In this document: piece by piece, positions 46,312-60,700 of the stretch | Numbering within the stretch: position 1 is the first letter of the stretch | Layout: every line of letters starts with the position of its first letter | DNA from: Microglena sp. YARC | Lineage: Eukaryota > Chlorophyta > Chlorophyceae > Chlamydomonadales > Chlamydomonadaceae | Reading direction: 5' to 3' | Assembly: GCA_022414725.1 (NCBI GenBank) | Contig: CM039464.1 | Coordinates: 41,606,149 to 41,670,148 of the forward strand | Length of the DNA: 64,000 nt | Translations under genes and position numbers: made by a program | Notes under the pieces: generated by a model | Told to the model about the DNA's origin: nothing | The model's input: only the letters and a program-made list of their open reading frames with translations | The model's database searches: none

Positions 46312-49300
46312 TTGGGGGGAGTCATCTGCCAGGTGGCATGTGTCTAATGTGTGGGTTGGTGTATGGGTATGGTAGACGTGCAGACAGACAGACAGACATA
46401 ATATATATTATATATATATATGAGAGAGACGAGAGAGAGGAGAGAGAGAGAGAGGTTTTATAGGGGGAGCCACCTTTCCAGTGGCCAGCCCGTTACAGAG
46501 CCCGTGGTGGTCAATCCGCATAATCCTTCACCATTCGTGCTGCTGCAATGCCATCGCTGTCAAGCGTTTTCATGTTTTTGTATGCTTCTGACGCTTTTCA
46601 ATGGTTCGAGATCCATTGTCAAGCTGTTAATGGGAAAGAAGAAGTGCAGGCAACATCATTTGTTGTCAAGCGTTGACGTTATTGAATGCTAGCCCCGTAT
46701 GCTCTTTAATGGGTTGTAATTGACGACAAGCTTTTTGTGTGGATGTTGTTGTTGGTGGGTGGTCGATAGAGGAATTAGTCGCACATACCACCCTTCCAGT
46801 GGCCAGCCAGTTGCAAGGTACGTTGTGCTGTTGTTGTTGCTATTAGTGTTGGAAGTGGTTTGCCCTCATTGCTGTGGATTGCTGTTGTAAAATGAGCTAG
46901 TTATTGGAGGTGTGGTTCGGAAGTCATCCTCATGGTCTTGTACATTCGCAGCATCCAGAGAGATTCCTTGTGATATTATGTGTGGAAGTGGGTTTGTAAA
47001 GTGCTATTAGTGTTGAAGTGGTTTGTAACGATTTTCCCATGCTATTGTGTTGGAAGTGTTGTACAGCATCCATGGCTATTGTGTCGGAAGTGGTTTGTAA
47101 AGCATCCATGCTATTAGTGTTGGAAGTGGGTTTGTAAAGCATCCACATGCGAATAGTGTTGGAAGTGGTTTGTAAAGCATCCATGCTATTAGTGTTGGAA
47201 TGTGGTTGTAAAGCATCCATGCTATTAGTGTTGAGTGGTTGTAAAGCATTCCATCATGCTATTAGTGTTTGGAAGTGGTTTGTAAAGCATCCATGCTATT
47301 AGTGTTGAAGTGGTTTGTAAAGCATCCATGCTATTAGTGTTGGAAGTGGTTTGTAAGCAATCCATGCGATTAGTGTTGGTAGTGGTGGCAGTGGCCAGCC
47401 AGTAACATGGCTGTTGTTGTTTGCTGTTGCTATTAGTGTTGGTAGTGGTGGCAGTGGCCAGCCAGTTACATGGCTGTTGTTGTTGCTGTTGCTATTAGTG
47501 TTGGTAGTGGGATGGCAGTGGCCAGCCAGTTTGCAGGGGGGCATGGTGGTCATCACACTATTTTTTGTGCAACGCGTCGCAAATGGAGTGATAGAGATAG
47601 ATTGGTAATAGAGGATTTGGCGTACCTGTCATCCATCCAGTGGCCAGCCGGTTGCATGGCTTGTGTTGTTGCTGTTGTTGGTGTTGCTGCTATCAGTGTT
47701 GGTAGTGGTGGCAGTGGCCAGCCAGTTGCAGGGGGCATGGTGGTCCTCACCTATTTTTTTGTGCAATGCGTCGCACATAGAGACAGATTGGTAATTGAGG
47801 ACTTGAAACTTACCTGTCATCCCATCCAGTGGCCAGCCGATTGGCATGGCTTGTGTTGTTGCTGTTGGTGGTGTTGCTGCTATCAGTGTTGGTAGTGGTG
47901 GCAGTGGCCAGCCAGTTGCAGGGGGCATGGTGGTCCTCACCTATTTTTTTGTGCAATGCGTCGCACATAGAGATACGACTGGTAATAGAGGACTTGACTT
48001 ACCTGTCATCCAACCAGTGGCCAGCCGATTGCATGGCTTGTTGTTTTGCTGTTGGTGGTGTTGCTGCTATCAGTGTTGGTAGTGGTGGCAGTGGCCAGCC
48101 AGTTGCAGGGGGCATGGTGGTCCTCACCTATTTTTTGTGCAATGGCGTCGCACATAGAGATAGATTTGGTAATAGAGGATTTGACATACCTGTCATCCAT
48201 CAGTGGCCAGCCGATTGCATGGCTTGTGTTGTTGGTGGTGGTGTTGCTGCTATTAGTGTTGGTAGTGGTGAGTTAAAGCGTACCTGTAACCTTCCAGTGG
48301 CCAGCCAGTTTGCAAGGCACGCTGTGGTCATGCCCCTCCTCATGGTCCTCCATCACGCGCGCAGCGATCTCGTCGTTGTCAAGTTCCAGGGCCATCAATA
48401 CACCCCAACATGGAGGTGTGGTCGGCAGACAATGTCAATAACTCCATTCTGCATTGGGTTGTGGATGATTGTAAATGGTTTAATGGGTTCTGTATGGATT
48501 GTTGGGGTGGTGATGGCTCAACTTGGCTGGGCATGGTTTGGTTTTGATTGGCTATCCCATCATTGTCAAGCTCCAGGGCTCTGTACACACTAACCAGCAT
48601 GGAGGTGCGGTTGGCAGAGACTGTCAATAACTCCATCTGCATTGGGTTGGGATGAGTTAGATGGATTTTATATGGTCGTATGGGTGTGATGGGTTGGCAT
48701 GGGTTGGTTGTCGTATGGTTACACTGTAATTAGAGTTGTCTTTGTAAGTAGGGATGCTGGTTAATAGACAGCAGCTGGTTGGAGATAATTCATACTTTTA
48801 TTAGTATTAGTATATTAATACTATTAGTATTATAATTACGCTGAGTCGAAAGCTTAATCAGCTTATGGTCAGCACTAGCGTTAGCTGTGAAAGCTTGAAG
48901 TGTGAACCCGAGGAAATCTGCAGGGTCTTTCGTATCGATCAAGAAGAGTCATTAAACCGGGTGTAATACCAGTAATCCAGTCTTCAGGTGATTTAAAAAA
49001 GAGTGCCACTCTTGGTTGGCATGGGTTGGGTTGGTATGGTTACACTGTAAGTAGAGTTATCTTTGTAAGTAGTATATGGGTTGTATGGGTTGTGATCGAT
49101 TGTGTTGGGTTGGTATGGTTTGAGTTATCTTTCTCAAGCTTCAGGGTTGTCAGCACACTAGCCAACATGGAGGTGTTGGTCAGCAGACACTGTCCATAGC
49201 CCCATCTGCATTGGTTTGTTGATGGGTCAGATGGATTGCATATGGGTTGTATGGGTTGTGATCGATTGTGATGGGTTGGTATGGTTTGAGTTATCGTTGT

Positions 49301-51359
49301 CAAGCTACAAGCCGTCGACATTCCCAACATGGAGGTGTGGTCGACAGACACAGTCCACAGCTCCATCTGTATTGGGTTTTGGGATGATTGACAATGATTG
49401 TATTGGTCCTGTTTGTGTTGTGATCAATTGTGATGGACTGGTATGTTGGGTTGGTATGGTTTGGGTTTGTGTTGTAAGAAGCTCCCTTTGCATTGGGTTC
49501 GTATGGTTTGTTGTAAAAAGCTCTCTCTGCATTGGGGTTGTATGGTTTGTGTTGTAAGAAGCTCTCTCTGCATTGGGTTGGTATGGTTTGTGTTGTAAGA
49601 AGCTCTCTCTGCATTGGGTTGGGATGATTGATAATGGTTGTACGGTTTATGATGGCTTATATGGGTTGTTGATGGGTTTTGTTTGGATCTGTGCTGTTGA
49701 TGGATCTGTGTGGATCTCCCGTGGCCCCGTAGATTATTTTTTAATGAGGCGGTCCACCGTGACTGCTGCTAGCTCCGGCTTACGCAGCGGTGTCCTTAAT
49801 TTCACGTCCTGTGAGTGACTGCACTACACAGATGTAACAATTTCAATTTATTTGGGCTCTCACCAACATTCCCAACATGGAGGTGTGATTGGCAGACACT
49901 GTAAGTACCTACATCTGTACGAGGGTTTAGGGTTTATTTGAGGGTTTATTATTGAGGGTATTATTATATTACTATTGAGAGTTAATTAATTGAGGGTATA
50001 TTATATAAAGGGTTTTTTATTATTGATGGTTTTTATTATTGAGGGTATGATTGTCATTATTGAGGTTTTATTATTTGAGGGTTTATCATTCCCATGGTTT
50101 GACTTTAAAGTGTATTTGAATGCATTTTATTGATGGTTTTTATTATTTTTATTATTATTTGAGCGCATTTTCTTGATATTTATTCTTTTATTATTGGCCT
50201 GATTGGCTATTTTAATGATTGCCGCTATAAAAAAACAGAGGGCCATGAATAAAAAGTTATAAAACACTGTCCCTGGAGGAGGCCTAAAACCATTAAGCTG
50301 GAAAAACCCACTTTCAGATTTGAACACAAAATTCCTAGTTGAACTTGGTAAAGCACTCGAAGCAGATAATTTGTGGTGCTTTCTTTGGGCATATTTGGTG
50401 TATACAAACTCAATAAATCAAATTTTGTGTATGCAACTAAATGAAACAAATTTGGTGTATACAAACTCAATAAATCAAATTTTGTGTATGCAACTAAATG
50501 AAACAAATTTGGTGTATACAAACTCAATAAATCAAATTTTGTGTATGCAACTAAATGAAACAAATTTGGTGTATACAAACTCAATAAATCAAATTTTGTG
50601 TATGCAACTAAATGAAACAAATTTGGTGTATACAAACTCAATAAATCAAATTTTTCGTATGCAACTAAATGAAACAAATTTGGTGTATACAAACTCAATA
50701 AATCAAATTTTGTGTATGCAACTAAATGAAACAAATTTGGTGTATACAAACTCAATAAATCAAATTTTGTGTATGCAACTAAATGAAACAAATTTGGTGT
50801 ATACAAACTCAATAAATCAAATTTTGTGTATGCAACTAAATGAAACAAATTTGGTGTATACAAACTCAATAAATCAATTTTTGTGTATTCAAACTCAATA
50901 AATTATATTTTGTGTTTACAACTCAATAAATTAAATTTGGTGCATAAAAACATAAATCAAGATTGCGCTACCTTTAATATGTTGGACGTAGCCCCCCTGA
51001 TTTTTTTTTATTGAAATTGACTAAAAATGACCCAAATCGGAATAAGGATCCTGTGTTGGGAGGTGAAAAGGAAAAGGAATAATATTTCCTCTTTTTGATT
51101 TGAAAACAATATCCCTGGTGTTGATGAGGATTCATCTCGCGGTCAGACGGATGGCAGGCGGACGGATGGAAGTCAATCGGTAGGACGGACAAATGGGTCC
51201 CGCCCCCCAGAAGAGGGTTCTCCGCCAAAAAAATATAAATCAGATGACGCTACCTTAGGTGTGTTGGACGTAGCCCCCCCCCCCCCCCACACCACACACA
51301 CACACACACACAAAACATAAATCAAGATTGCGCTACCTTTTGTGTGTTGGACGTAGCCC

Positions 51360-51390
<31 letters not shown>

Positions 51391-51774
51391 ACATAAAACA
51401 TAAAATCAAGATTGCGCTACCTTTTGTGTGCTGGACGTAGCCCCCCCCCCCCCACCCACCCACACACCCACCCACACACACACACATAAAACATAAATCA
51501 AGATTGCGCTACCTTTTGTGTGTTGGACGTAGCCCCCCCCCCCCCCCACACACACACACATAAAACATAAATCAAGATTGCGCTACCTTAGGTGTGTTGG
51601 ACGTAGCCCCCCCCCCCCCCACACACACACACACACACACACACACATAAAAACATAAATCAAGATTGCGCTACCTTTGGTGTGTTGGACGTAGCCCCCC
51701 CCCACACACACACACACACACACACATAAAACATAAATCAAGATTGCGCTACCTTATGTGTGTTGGACGTAGCC

Positions 51775-51805
<31 letters not shown>

Positions 51806-51870
51806 ACACACACACATAAAACATAAAACATAAATCAAGATTTGCGCTACCTTTTGTGTGCTGGACGTAG

Positions 51871-51926
<56 letters not shown>

Positions 51927-52228
51927 AAACATAAATCAAGATCGCGCTACCTTTTGTGTGTTGGACGTAGCCCCCACCCACCCACCCACCCACCCACACA
52001 TAAAAACATAAATCAAGATTGCGCTACCTTAGGTGTTTTGGACGTAGCCCCCCCCCCCCCCACACACACACACACACACACCCACACACATAAAAACATA
52101 AATCAAGATTGCGCTACCTTTGGTGTGTTGGACGTAGCCCCCCCCCCCCCCACACACACACACCCACACACACACACACATAAAAACAATAAATCAAGAT
52201 TGCGCTACCTTTGGTGTGTTGGACGTAG

Positions 52229-52278
<50 letters not shown>

Positions 52279-55200
52279 CGCAAAAACATAAATGAAGATT
52301 GCGCTACCTTTGGTGTGTTGGACATAGCCCCCCTGAGGTTGCCCTGCATCTGCTGCAGCAGATCAAACACAATAGGCCCCCCAACATTGGCGCCCGCTAA
52401 AGTACTGCGATGCTTGGTGACCTCCATCCAATGTGCCAGCTCAGCAACCTGGTTTCGGCGAGTCAAGGGATGGGGTGTAGGGTTTAGGAGGGTTAAGTTT
52501 CAGGGCTTGGGAATTGTGTGGCATGAGTTTGGAGAAGAAGAGGTCAGAAGTACATAGCAGTACAATAAAATAGTTGCAGCAGTACAAGCAAGAGGCAAGC
52601 AGCAGTACAGGGGGGGGGGGGGTCAGGGGCAGGGCGTTTCCATTGCATGGAGGCCTAGGGCTTAGGATTGTGTGCAAAAGTAACGATTTCACAGCAGTAC
52701 AAGCCAGATGTCAGCAGAAGGAGAAGAAAATGGTTAGCAGCAGTACACGCCAGAAGTCAGCAGAAGTACAAGAAATATGCATGCAGCAATACAAGCCAAA
52801 GGTCAGCGGAAGTACAAGAGAATGATTTTCAGCAGTACAAGCCAGTACGCAGCAGAAGTGCACATTGGTTTGCAGCAGTACAAGGCAGTACACAGCAGAA
52901 GTGCACATGGGTACTCCACTACCTCTTCAAGATCTTGTGCCCACAAATTAAATTGAAAAGATTAGAGTTAACAACTCACGCATTCCCCATGCCCCCCCCC
53001 CCCCCCCCCCCCCCATATAAACCCACCCTTCCACCCACCCACCCATGCTTGAAGCCTCCAAGCAGTCTCTGAGTACAGAGATTGAGGTCCAGATTCGCCT
53101 CCCCCCCCCCCCCCCCCCCCCCCATGTCGGTAAGCACCCTGTTAAAAAGAGTAAAGAAGTCACAGATTCCTAGGGAATGGCAATATAATATTAAATGATA
53201 TCATGTCATCATGTGATGCAGGCAATCTGACCAGGCGAAAGTTGCCATTTATAAACCATATCGTATGATGGAATTTGTATGATATTATATGATATCATAC
53301 TCACCTTTGGTCAACATCATATGATTTGCTGGTCCCTACAGATTATACGTGTACGTAAGGTTGCAGTCCATAAGAGTAACCATAAGAGTAAACAACATTC
53401 ACACATTCCACGCATCATAGTAGTGCAAAAAGCGCAAAAACTGCGCGCTTAGTCCACAGGGAGTTTATAAAACTGCGTGAAACGCGCAGTGGGGCTCGAA
53501 AAGTGTGCGCAAAATCGCTTTGCAGTACCCTGGAGTAAACAGCATTCCCTCATTCCACCCATCATATGATGACTTGATATCATATTACCCTTCCCTAATA
53601 ATAACAGAAATTGCCATTCTCAGAAGTGCATGTTGGTGGTCCATTACCTCTTGGAAATCTTGTGCGTCCAAATTAGGCAAGGTTTCCGGGCTTTGCAACC
53701 AGGCTTGGTATCTGTGTCAGGTAATGCAGAGTTTACAAATTGGTAAGCTGGAGTTCAGCTAAGGTGGAGTGGTTCAGGTAAGATTAGGGAGAGGCATCGA
53801 TCTATATAAAGATAGATCTATATATATATATATATATATATATTGGCGAAGCTGGATTTTTGAAAATCGGCATAGGGCACCTGACAAAAATCAAAATCTG
53901 ATTTACAATTATGGCATGGGGCACCATATCATATTGCAGGCGCTTTGACTGGATTTTACGGTGTCTATCTGATGTAACTGCATATGTTGTAGATATACAC
54001 AATATATCTATTTGCTATGTCTAGATCTATATAGATCTATATTTGTGGGCAATATATATATATTTGCCGCCCCCTAGGTAAGATGGGTTTCAGCCAAGGT
54101 GAAGTGGTTCAGGTAAGGTGGAGTTTGAAATTTGTGCGTCCAATTTAGGCTTTGGGGTTCCAGGGCTTTGCAACCAGGCCTGATATCTAAGTCAGGTTAG
54201 GTAAGGAAGGTGGAGTTTGAAGAATGTGCGTCCAAATTAGGCAAGGTCTCCGGGCTTTGCAACCAGACCAGATATGTGCCGGGTAAGGTAAGGAAGATGA
54301 AGTTTGAAAATGGTGCGTCCAATTTAGGCATGGCTTCTGGGCTTTGGGACCCGTAAGGTTGCAGCCCACAAGAGGTGAGTCTTGAAGATATTACCTTGCA
54401 TGACATAACATAACATGTTAAAGTCTAGTTGACACCGCGAGGGTGTATGAGACTCTGTGCTTTAAACAAAAAGAAAAGGCACCATCAAAGCAAGAAACCC
54501 CATTACATCAGGGGGGTGTCAAGCAAACAAACCAACAAGCCAACCAACAAACTCCCAACCACCGTTTTTGGTGGCGTAGGTATTAAACCCCCTAGAGCAG
54601 GACCCAGATCTCAACCACTAACTAACTACCTACTTGCATGACAAGAAGTCTCAAAAGATAAGAGTAAACAACATCCGCACATCCCTCGCACATCCCTCAC
54701 CACTCACCCCTTCAGCACCAATCTGCCCACCCTCACCCCACACCCCCTTACCACCCCCACCCCAGCACCTACCTCCACTCAAGTCCCCCCACTCACCCCT
54801 CCAGCACCAATCTGCCCACCCTCACCCCACATCCTTTTCCCACACCCCTTCCCACCCCCACCCCAGCACCTACCTCCACTCAAATCCCCCCTCAAGTCAG
54901 TAAAGTTGCAGTTCATAAGAGTTTACCGCCACTCGCCACTTAGTGCTACCCACCCACCCACACATCCACTCACACACCACCCACACCCCCACAGACCACA
55001 CATCACCCACACCCCACACACACCACACATCCACCCTCACCCCCCATACATCACCCACACCCCCCCCACACCACACATCACCTACACATCCACCCTCACC
55101 CCCCACACACCACACATCACCCACACATCCACCCTCACCCCCACACATCACCCACACATCCACCCTCACACACCAAACATCAACCACACATCCACCCCAC

Positions 55201-57284
55201 ATCCCCTCGCCCCCCCCACCCACTCACCACCACCCTCACCCCCCCCTGTCATATTCGCAGCCGTGGCAGCCGCGGTGTTTCATATAAATTGGGTCTTAGT
55301 ACTACGCAGACCCCACCCCCCCAGGACCCCCACACCCCCTCCCCTCACATATCCATCCATTTATTTGAAGACTTGGCACCTCACATTCCTCAGTCAGTAA
55401 AGTTGAAGTCCATAAGAGGAGCCAAGTCTTCAAATAAAAGAAAAGACAAGTCCTATGCAGCATCGTCAGCGACGCGGAAAATTGGCGGCGTGTGTTGGCA
55501 ACGGAACGGAAGGTGGCAAATGGAGCTGACCGAAGCGAGTTAGTTACGCGACCGTTGGCTGACGTGTCGGGCTTCAAGTTTTTCGTTTTTCGGTCGGACA
55601 GACGGACAAATGGGTAACCCTGGGGGCTCCCGCCCCCTTGGAGAGGGAGCTCCGCCAAAAATGTCCATACACGGTGAGTTACCCACCCTCCCACACGCAG
55701 TTGAGGTTGCATTAGCACAGTAAAACAATTCAATAAGTAACTCAAACAATCCTCGTGTTAGTAAGGTTGCACTTCATGTTTTCCCTTCCACCAGTTAGTA
55801 AGGTTACAGTCCATAAGAGTGAACCTTGAAGATCTGAACCGTGCATAACAGGAAGCATCAAAAGAAACGAGTAAACAACTCACACATTCCATGTGTTAGT
55901 GAGGTTGCAGTCCATAAGAAATGAGCCCCCTCTCATACAATCTTCAAATAACAGAAAATAAAATGTTCATAAACGGTAAGTTACCCACCATTCGTTGTGG
56001 TTGCAATTGCACACTATGACAATTTAGTAGAGAACTCACACAGTCCACGTGTTAATAAGATTGCACTTCATGTTTTCCATTCCACCAGTTAGCAAGGTTA
56101 CAGTCCGTAAGAGTGAACCTTGAATATCTGAAGCGTGCATAACAGGAAGCATCAAAAGATACGAGTAAAGAACTTGCACATTCCATGTGTTAGTGAGGTT
56201 GCAGTCCATAAGAGTGAACCTTGAATATCTGAACCGTGCATAACAGGAAGCATCAAAAGATACGAGTAAACAACTCACACATTCCATGTGTTAGTGAGGT
56301 TGCAGTCCATAAGAAATGAGCCCTCTCATACAATCTTCAAATAACAGAAAATAAAATGTTCATAAACGGTAAGTTACCCACCATTTGTTGTGGTTGCAAT
56401 TGCACAATATGACAATTTAGTAAAGAACTCACGCAGTCCACGTGTTAGTGACGGAAAGATTGAGGCCCTCCCAAATGGCATGCTCCACATATTGCACAAC
56501 ATACCATAACGGTTAGTTACCCACCATTCGTTGTGGTTCCAATTGCACAATATAACAATTTGGTAAAGAACTCACACATTCTACGTGTCAGTAAGATTGC
56601 ACTTCATGTTTTCCAAGATCTGAACCTTGCATAACAGGAAGCATCAAAAGATACGAGTAAAGAACTCACACATTCCATGTGTTGGTGAGGTTGCAGTCCA
56701 TCAGGGGCGCCATGTTTTTGAGGCGCATGCGAAGGGGCTCCGACTTCTGTTCCCTCTCCTTGAACTCTTCTGACTCATACCTGCAGGAAGAGGGGGAGGA
56801 GGAGGAGGGGGGGTACGTGGTGGTGTGTCTGGTGTAGTTGGTATTTCTGTGGTGGTTGTGGTGTAAATATGTGTCTGGTGTTGTGTTTTTGTGGTGGGGT
56901 GCTGGTAATACATGAGTGTGTGTTTGTGTGAGGTCCAATTTTTTGAGGTGCATGCGAAGGGGCTCCGACTTCTGTTCCTTCTCCTTGAACTCTTCTGACT
57001 CATACCTGCAGGAAGAGGGGGAGGAGGAGGAGGAGGAGGAGGGGTGTGTGGGGGTGTGTGTGTGTGTGGGGGGGTGGGGGGGGGTACGTGGTGGTGTGTC
57101 TAGTGTTGTTGGTATTTCCGTGGTGGTCGTGGTGTTAATATGTGTCTGGTGTTGTGTTTTTGTGTTGGGGTGCTGGTAATACATGAGTGTGTGGTTGTGT
57201 GAGGTCCCAAGTTTTTGAGGCGTATCCGAATGGGCTCTGACATTTCTCCTTCTCCTTGAACTCTTCTGACTCATACCTGCAGGG

Positions 57285-57315
<31 letters not shown>

Positions 57316-57485
57316 GGGGGTAGGGGGGTAAAGTGTGTGTTTGTGTTTTGTGCTGGGGTGGGGTGCTAATAAAATGTGTGTGTGTATGTTTGTTTGCGTG
57401 AGGTGCCAAGTTTTTTAGGCGCATGCGAAGGGGCTCTAACATCTGTTCCTTCTCCTTGAACTCTTCTGACTCATACCTGTAGGAT

Positions 57486-57537
<52 letters not shown>

Positions 57538-57755
57538 TAGTGGGTGTTGATATTGTTTTTTGGTGGTGGTCGTGGTCGTGGTTGTACAATGTGTTCAGCA
57601 TGTCATCAGAGCAGCAGCAGCAGCAGCAGCAACAAGAACGGCAAGAGCATCACCACCAGCAACAACTTAGCACAGCACATAAGAAGAGGTCGGATTCTTA
57701 CCATGTGTTCAGCTTGTCACCATAGCTGGGGCATTTATTGTGAGCCAATATGGAG

Positions 57756-57794
<39 letters not shown>

Positions 57795-60700
57795 GAGCAT
57801 CACCACCATCAACAACTTAGCACCGCACAGTAGCAGAGGTCAGGTTCGTACCATGTGTTCAGCTTGTCATCATAGCTGGAGCACTTGTTGTTTTCTAATA
57901 TGGAGTGGCAGCAGCAGCAGGAGCAGCAGCGGCAACAAGGACATCACCACCATCAACAACTTAGCACAGCACATCAGAAGAGGTCATGTGTATATGCTGT
58001 CAAGTGTGCTCCGCATGACAATCACCCAACCTCCTCACCACCACTTTCCTTTAAGAGGTATGCATAGCAGATTTCACCCACTCATCGCCACCATTACCAC
58101 CTCAGCATCACCACCATAAGCACATTAGAAAAGGTCGGATTCTTACTATTCAGCTTGTCATCATAGCTGGGGCATTTATTGTTTTCCAATATGGAGTAGC
58201 AGCAGCAGCAGCAGCAGCAAGAGAATCACCACCATCAACACATAAGAAGAGGTCAGGTTCGTACCATGTGTTCAGCTTGTCATCATAGCTGGGGCACTTG
58301 TTGTTTTCCAATATGGAGTGGCAGCAGCAGCAGCAGCAAGAGCATCACCACCATCAACACATAAGAAGAGGTCGGATTCTTACCATGTGTTCAGCTTGTC
58401 ATCATAGCTGGGGCATTTGTTGTGTGCCAATGTCAAATAGTCATTCGCATCCTTGTTCATGAAGACTGGCACCATCTGGAGGTTGTTAGGTGGTGGTGGT
58501 GGTGGTAATGAGTGGGAGGTGGTGGTTGTGAGTGGGTGGTGGTGGTGATTGGGTGGTGGTGGGGTTGTGGTGGTGTTGAGTGGTGGTGTTGAGTGGTGGT
58601 GTTGAGTGGGTGGTGGTGAGTGGGTGGTGGTGGTGATGAGTGGGTGGTGGAGAGTGCTTGGTGTTGAGTGGGTGTTGGTGAGTGGGTGGTGGTGGTGGTG
58701 GTTAGTGGTGGTGGTGAGTGGGTGGTGGTGGTGGTGGTTAGTGGTGGTGGTCGTGAGTGGGTGGTGGTGGTGAGTGATGGTGGTGGTGAGTGGGCTGTTG
58801 TGAGCCAATGTCAAAAAGTCATTTACATCCTTGTTCATGAAGACCAGAACCATCTGGAATTGTGTAGGGGTGGTGGTGGTGGTGTGGTGGTGGTGGTGGT
58901 GGTGAGTGGTTGGTGGTGAGTGGGTGGTGTCAAGGCAGATGGGAAGACCCCAGCCAGCATACTATATGCACTGCTCATTTAATGGCATACTCCAGACACA
59001 CACACCATTTCCCCTTGTCCCCTCCACCCCTACTGACCCAACTAATAACTACCAATTCCTCACACCACCATCACCCTTCACCCACGCCAGCACCCACCTC
59101 CGAGGTAGATGGAAAGACCCCAGCCAGCTCACTGTATGCACTGCAGATACAGTGGCTCATAGACGAGGAGCGCGACAGTGTGTTTGAGGAGTGGAAACCT
59201 TAACCACCACCCCCACACTACACACCACCATCACCCTCTACCTGACCACCAGCCCCCACCTCTGAGGCAGATGGGAAGACCCCAGGCAGCATACTATTTG
59301 CAATGGCTCAGACGAGGAGCGGGACAGTGTTAGACGAGTGGAAACCTACACCACCCGTTCCAACCTACCACCACCACACTACCACCACCATCCACCTGAC
59401 CACCAGCACCCACCTCCGAGGTAGATGGGAAGACCGCAGCCAGCATACTGTACGCACTGCTGATGCATTGGCTCATAGGCGAGGAGCGGGACAGTGTCTT
59501 CGAGGAGTGGAACCCCCCACCATCACCACCACCCCCACACTAGCACCACCACTGATCCCACAATTACCCACCACTACCATCGTCCATCTGACCACCAGCA
59601 CCCACCTCAGAGGCAGATGGGAAGACCGCAGCCAGCATACTGTACGCACTGCTGATACAGTGGCTCATAGACGAAGAGCGGGACAGTGTGTTTGAGGAGT
59701 GGAAACCTACACCACTCGCTCCAACCTGGCCGTATCTGATGTCTGTGTCTGTAGCGGTCTTGAGGCAAGTGCTGGTGGAGGCACAGGTGTGTCTGTTCAA
59801 GTAGCGCTCGTGAAAGTGGTGGCCTGCAAGGGGGGGCGTGGGTGGGGAGGGGGGGGGGGGGGGGGGGGGGGTCATCCTGCAGGTGGTGTGTGGTGGTGGA
59901 GGCCTTGGTGTGTCTGTAGCTGTCTTGAGGCAAGTGCTGGTGGAGGCACATATGTATCTGTTCAGGTAGTGCTCGTGAAAGTGGTGGCCTGCAAGGGGTG
60001 AGGGTGATGGCATGTGTGGTGGTGGTGGTGGTGTGTGTGCATTTGTGTGGGTGTGTGGGTGTGGGGGGGGGGGGAATCTCCATCAGGACCAGGAGACGCA
60101 TTGCATACCCAAAATAAAATGCATGCTTCTTGCTGCGTCGAGCTGTTACCTCCTTCCCTTGTCTAGCAGGGGGTGGGGGTGGTTGGTGGTGCCATCCACC
60201 TACCCACCCTAACCAGCCCATGTTAATGTTAAATGTGCCCACCCCAGCTACTCCATTTACCACCCACGCACCCTCACACCTGCATCCAGAATTGCCTCCT
60301 TCCCTTGTCTAGCAGGATAGGGGGACCCCCTGAATGTCTATCACCATCATCACAATCATATAATTCAGTGTGCTTGTCCCACACCAGACGACCGATAGGT
60401 GCATTAGTAGAGGGGGGGAGAATTGCACACCCTAACAAAATTGCATGCCCTCACCTGCATCTAGCAATGCCCTCCTCCCCTTGTCCAGCAGGATGATTAT
60501 TATTACTATTTGTTAAGGGGAACCCTGAATCTCCATCACCATCATCACCATCATCACCATCATGCTATTCAGTGTGTTTGTCCCACACCAGACGACCGAT
60601 TGGTGCATTAGTAAAGGGGGGGAGAATTGCACATCCAAAAAAATGCATGCCCTCATTGCCCACCCCAGCTATTCCATTAATCACCCACCCACCCACTCCA

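Noticed and set aside
50225..50901. ~200-codon frames on both strands across the 57-bp array
   Set aside because: A 57-bp unit without stops keeps both strands open. No start, splice or homology support.
50975..52307. CRISPR-like regular repeats with spacers
   Set aside because: Spacers are poly-C and CA microsatellites, the repeat is the end of exon 7 with its donor, and the genome is eukaryotic.
59090..59760. Plus-strand frame ADGKTAASILYALLIQWLI...ERDSVFEEWKP
   Set aside because: It looks protein-like but is the complement of exon 3. The minus strand has matching splice sites, phase and family fit, and all neighbouring exons are on that strand.
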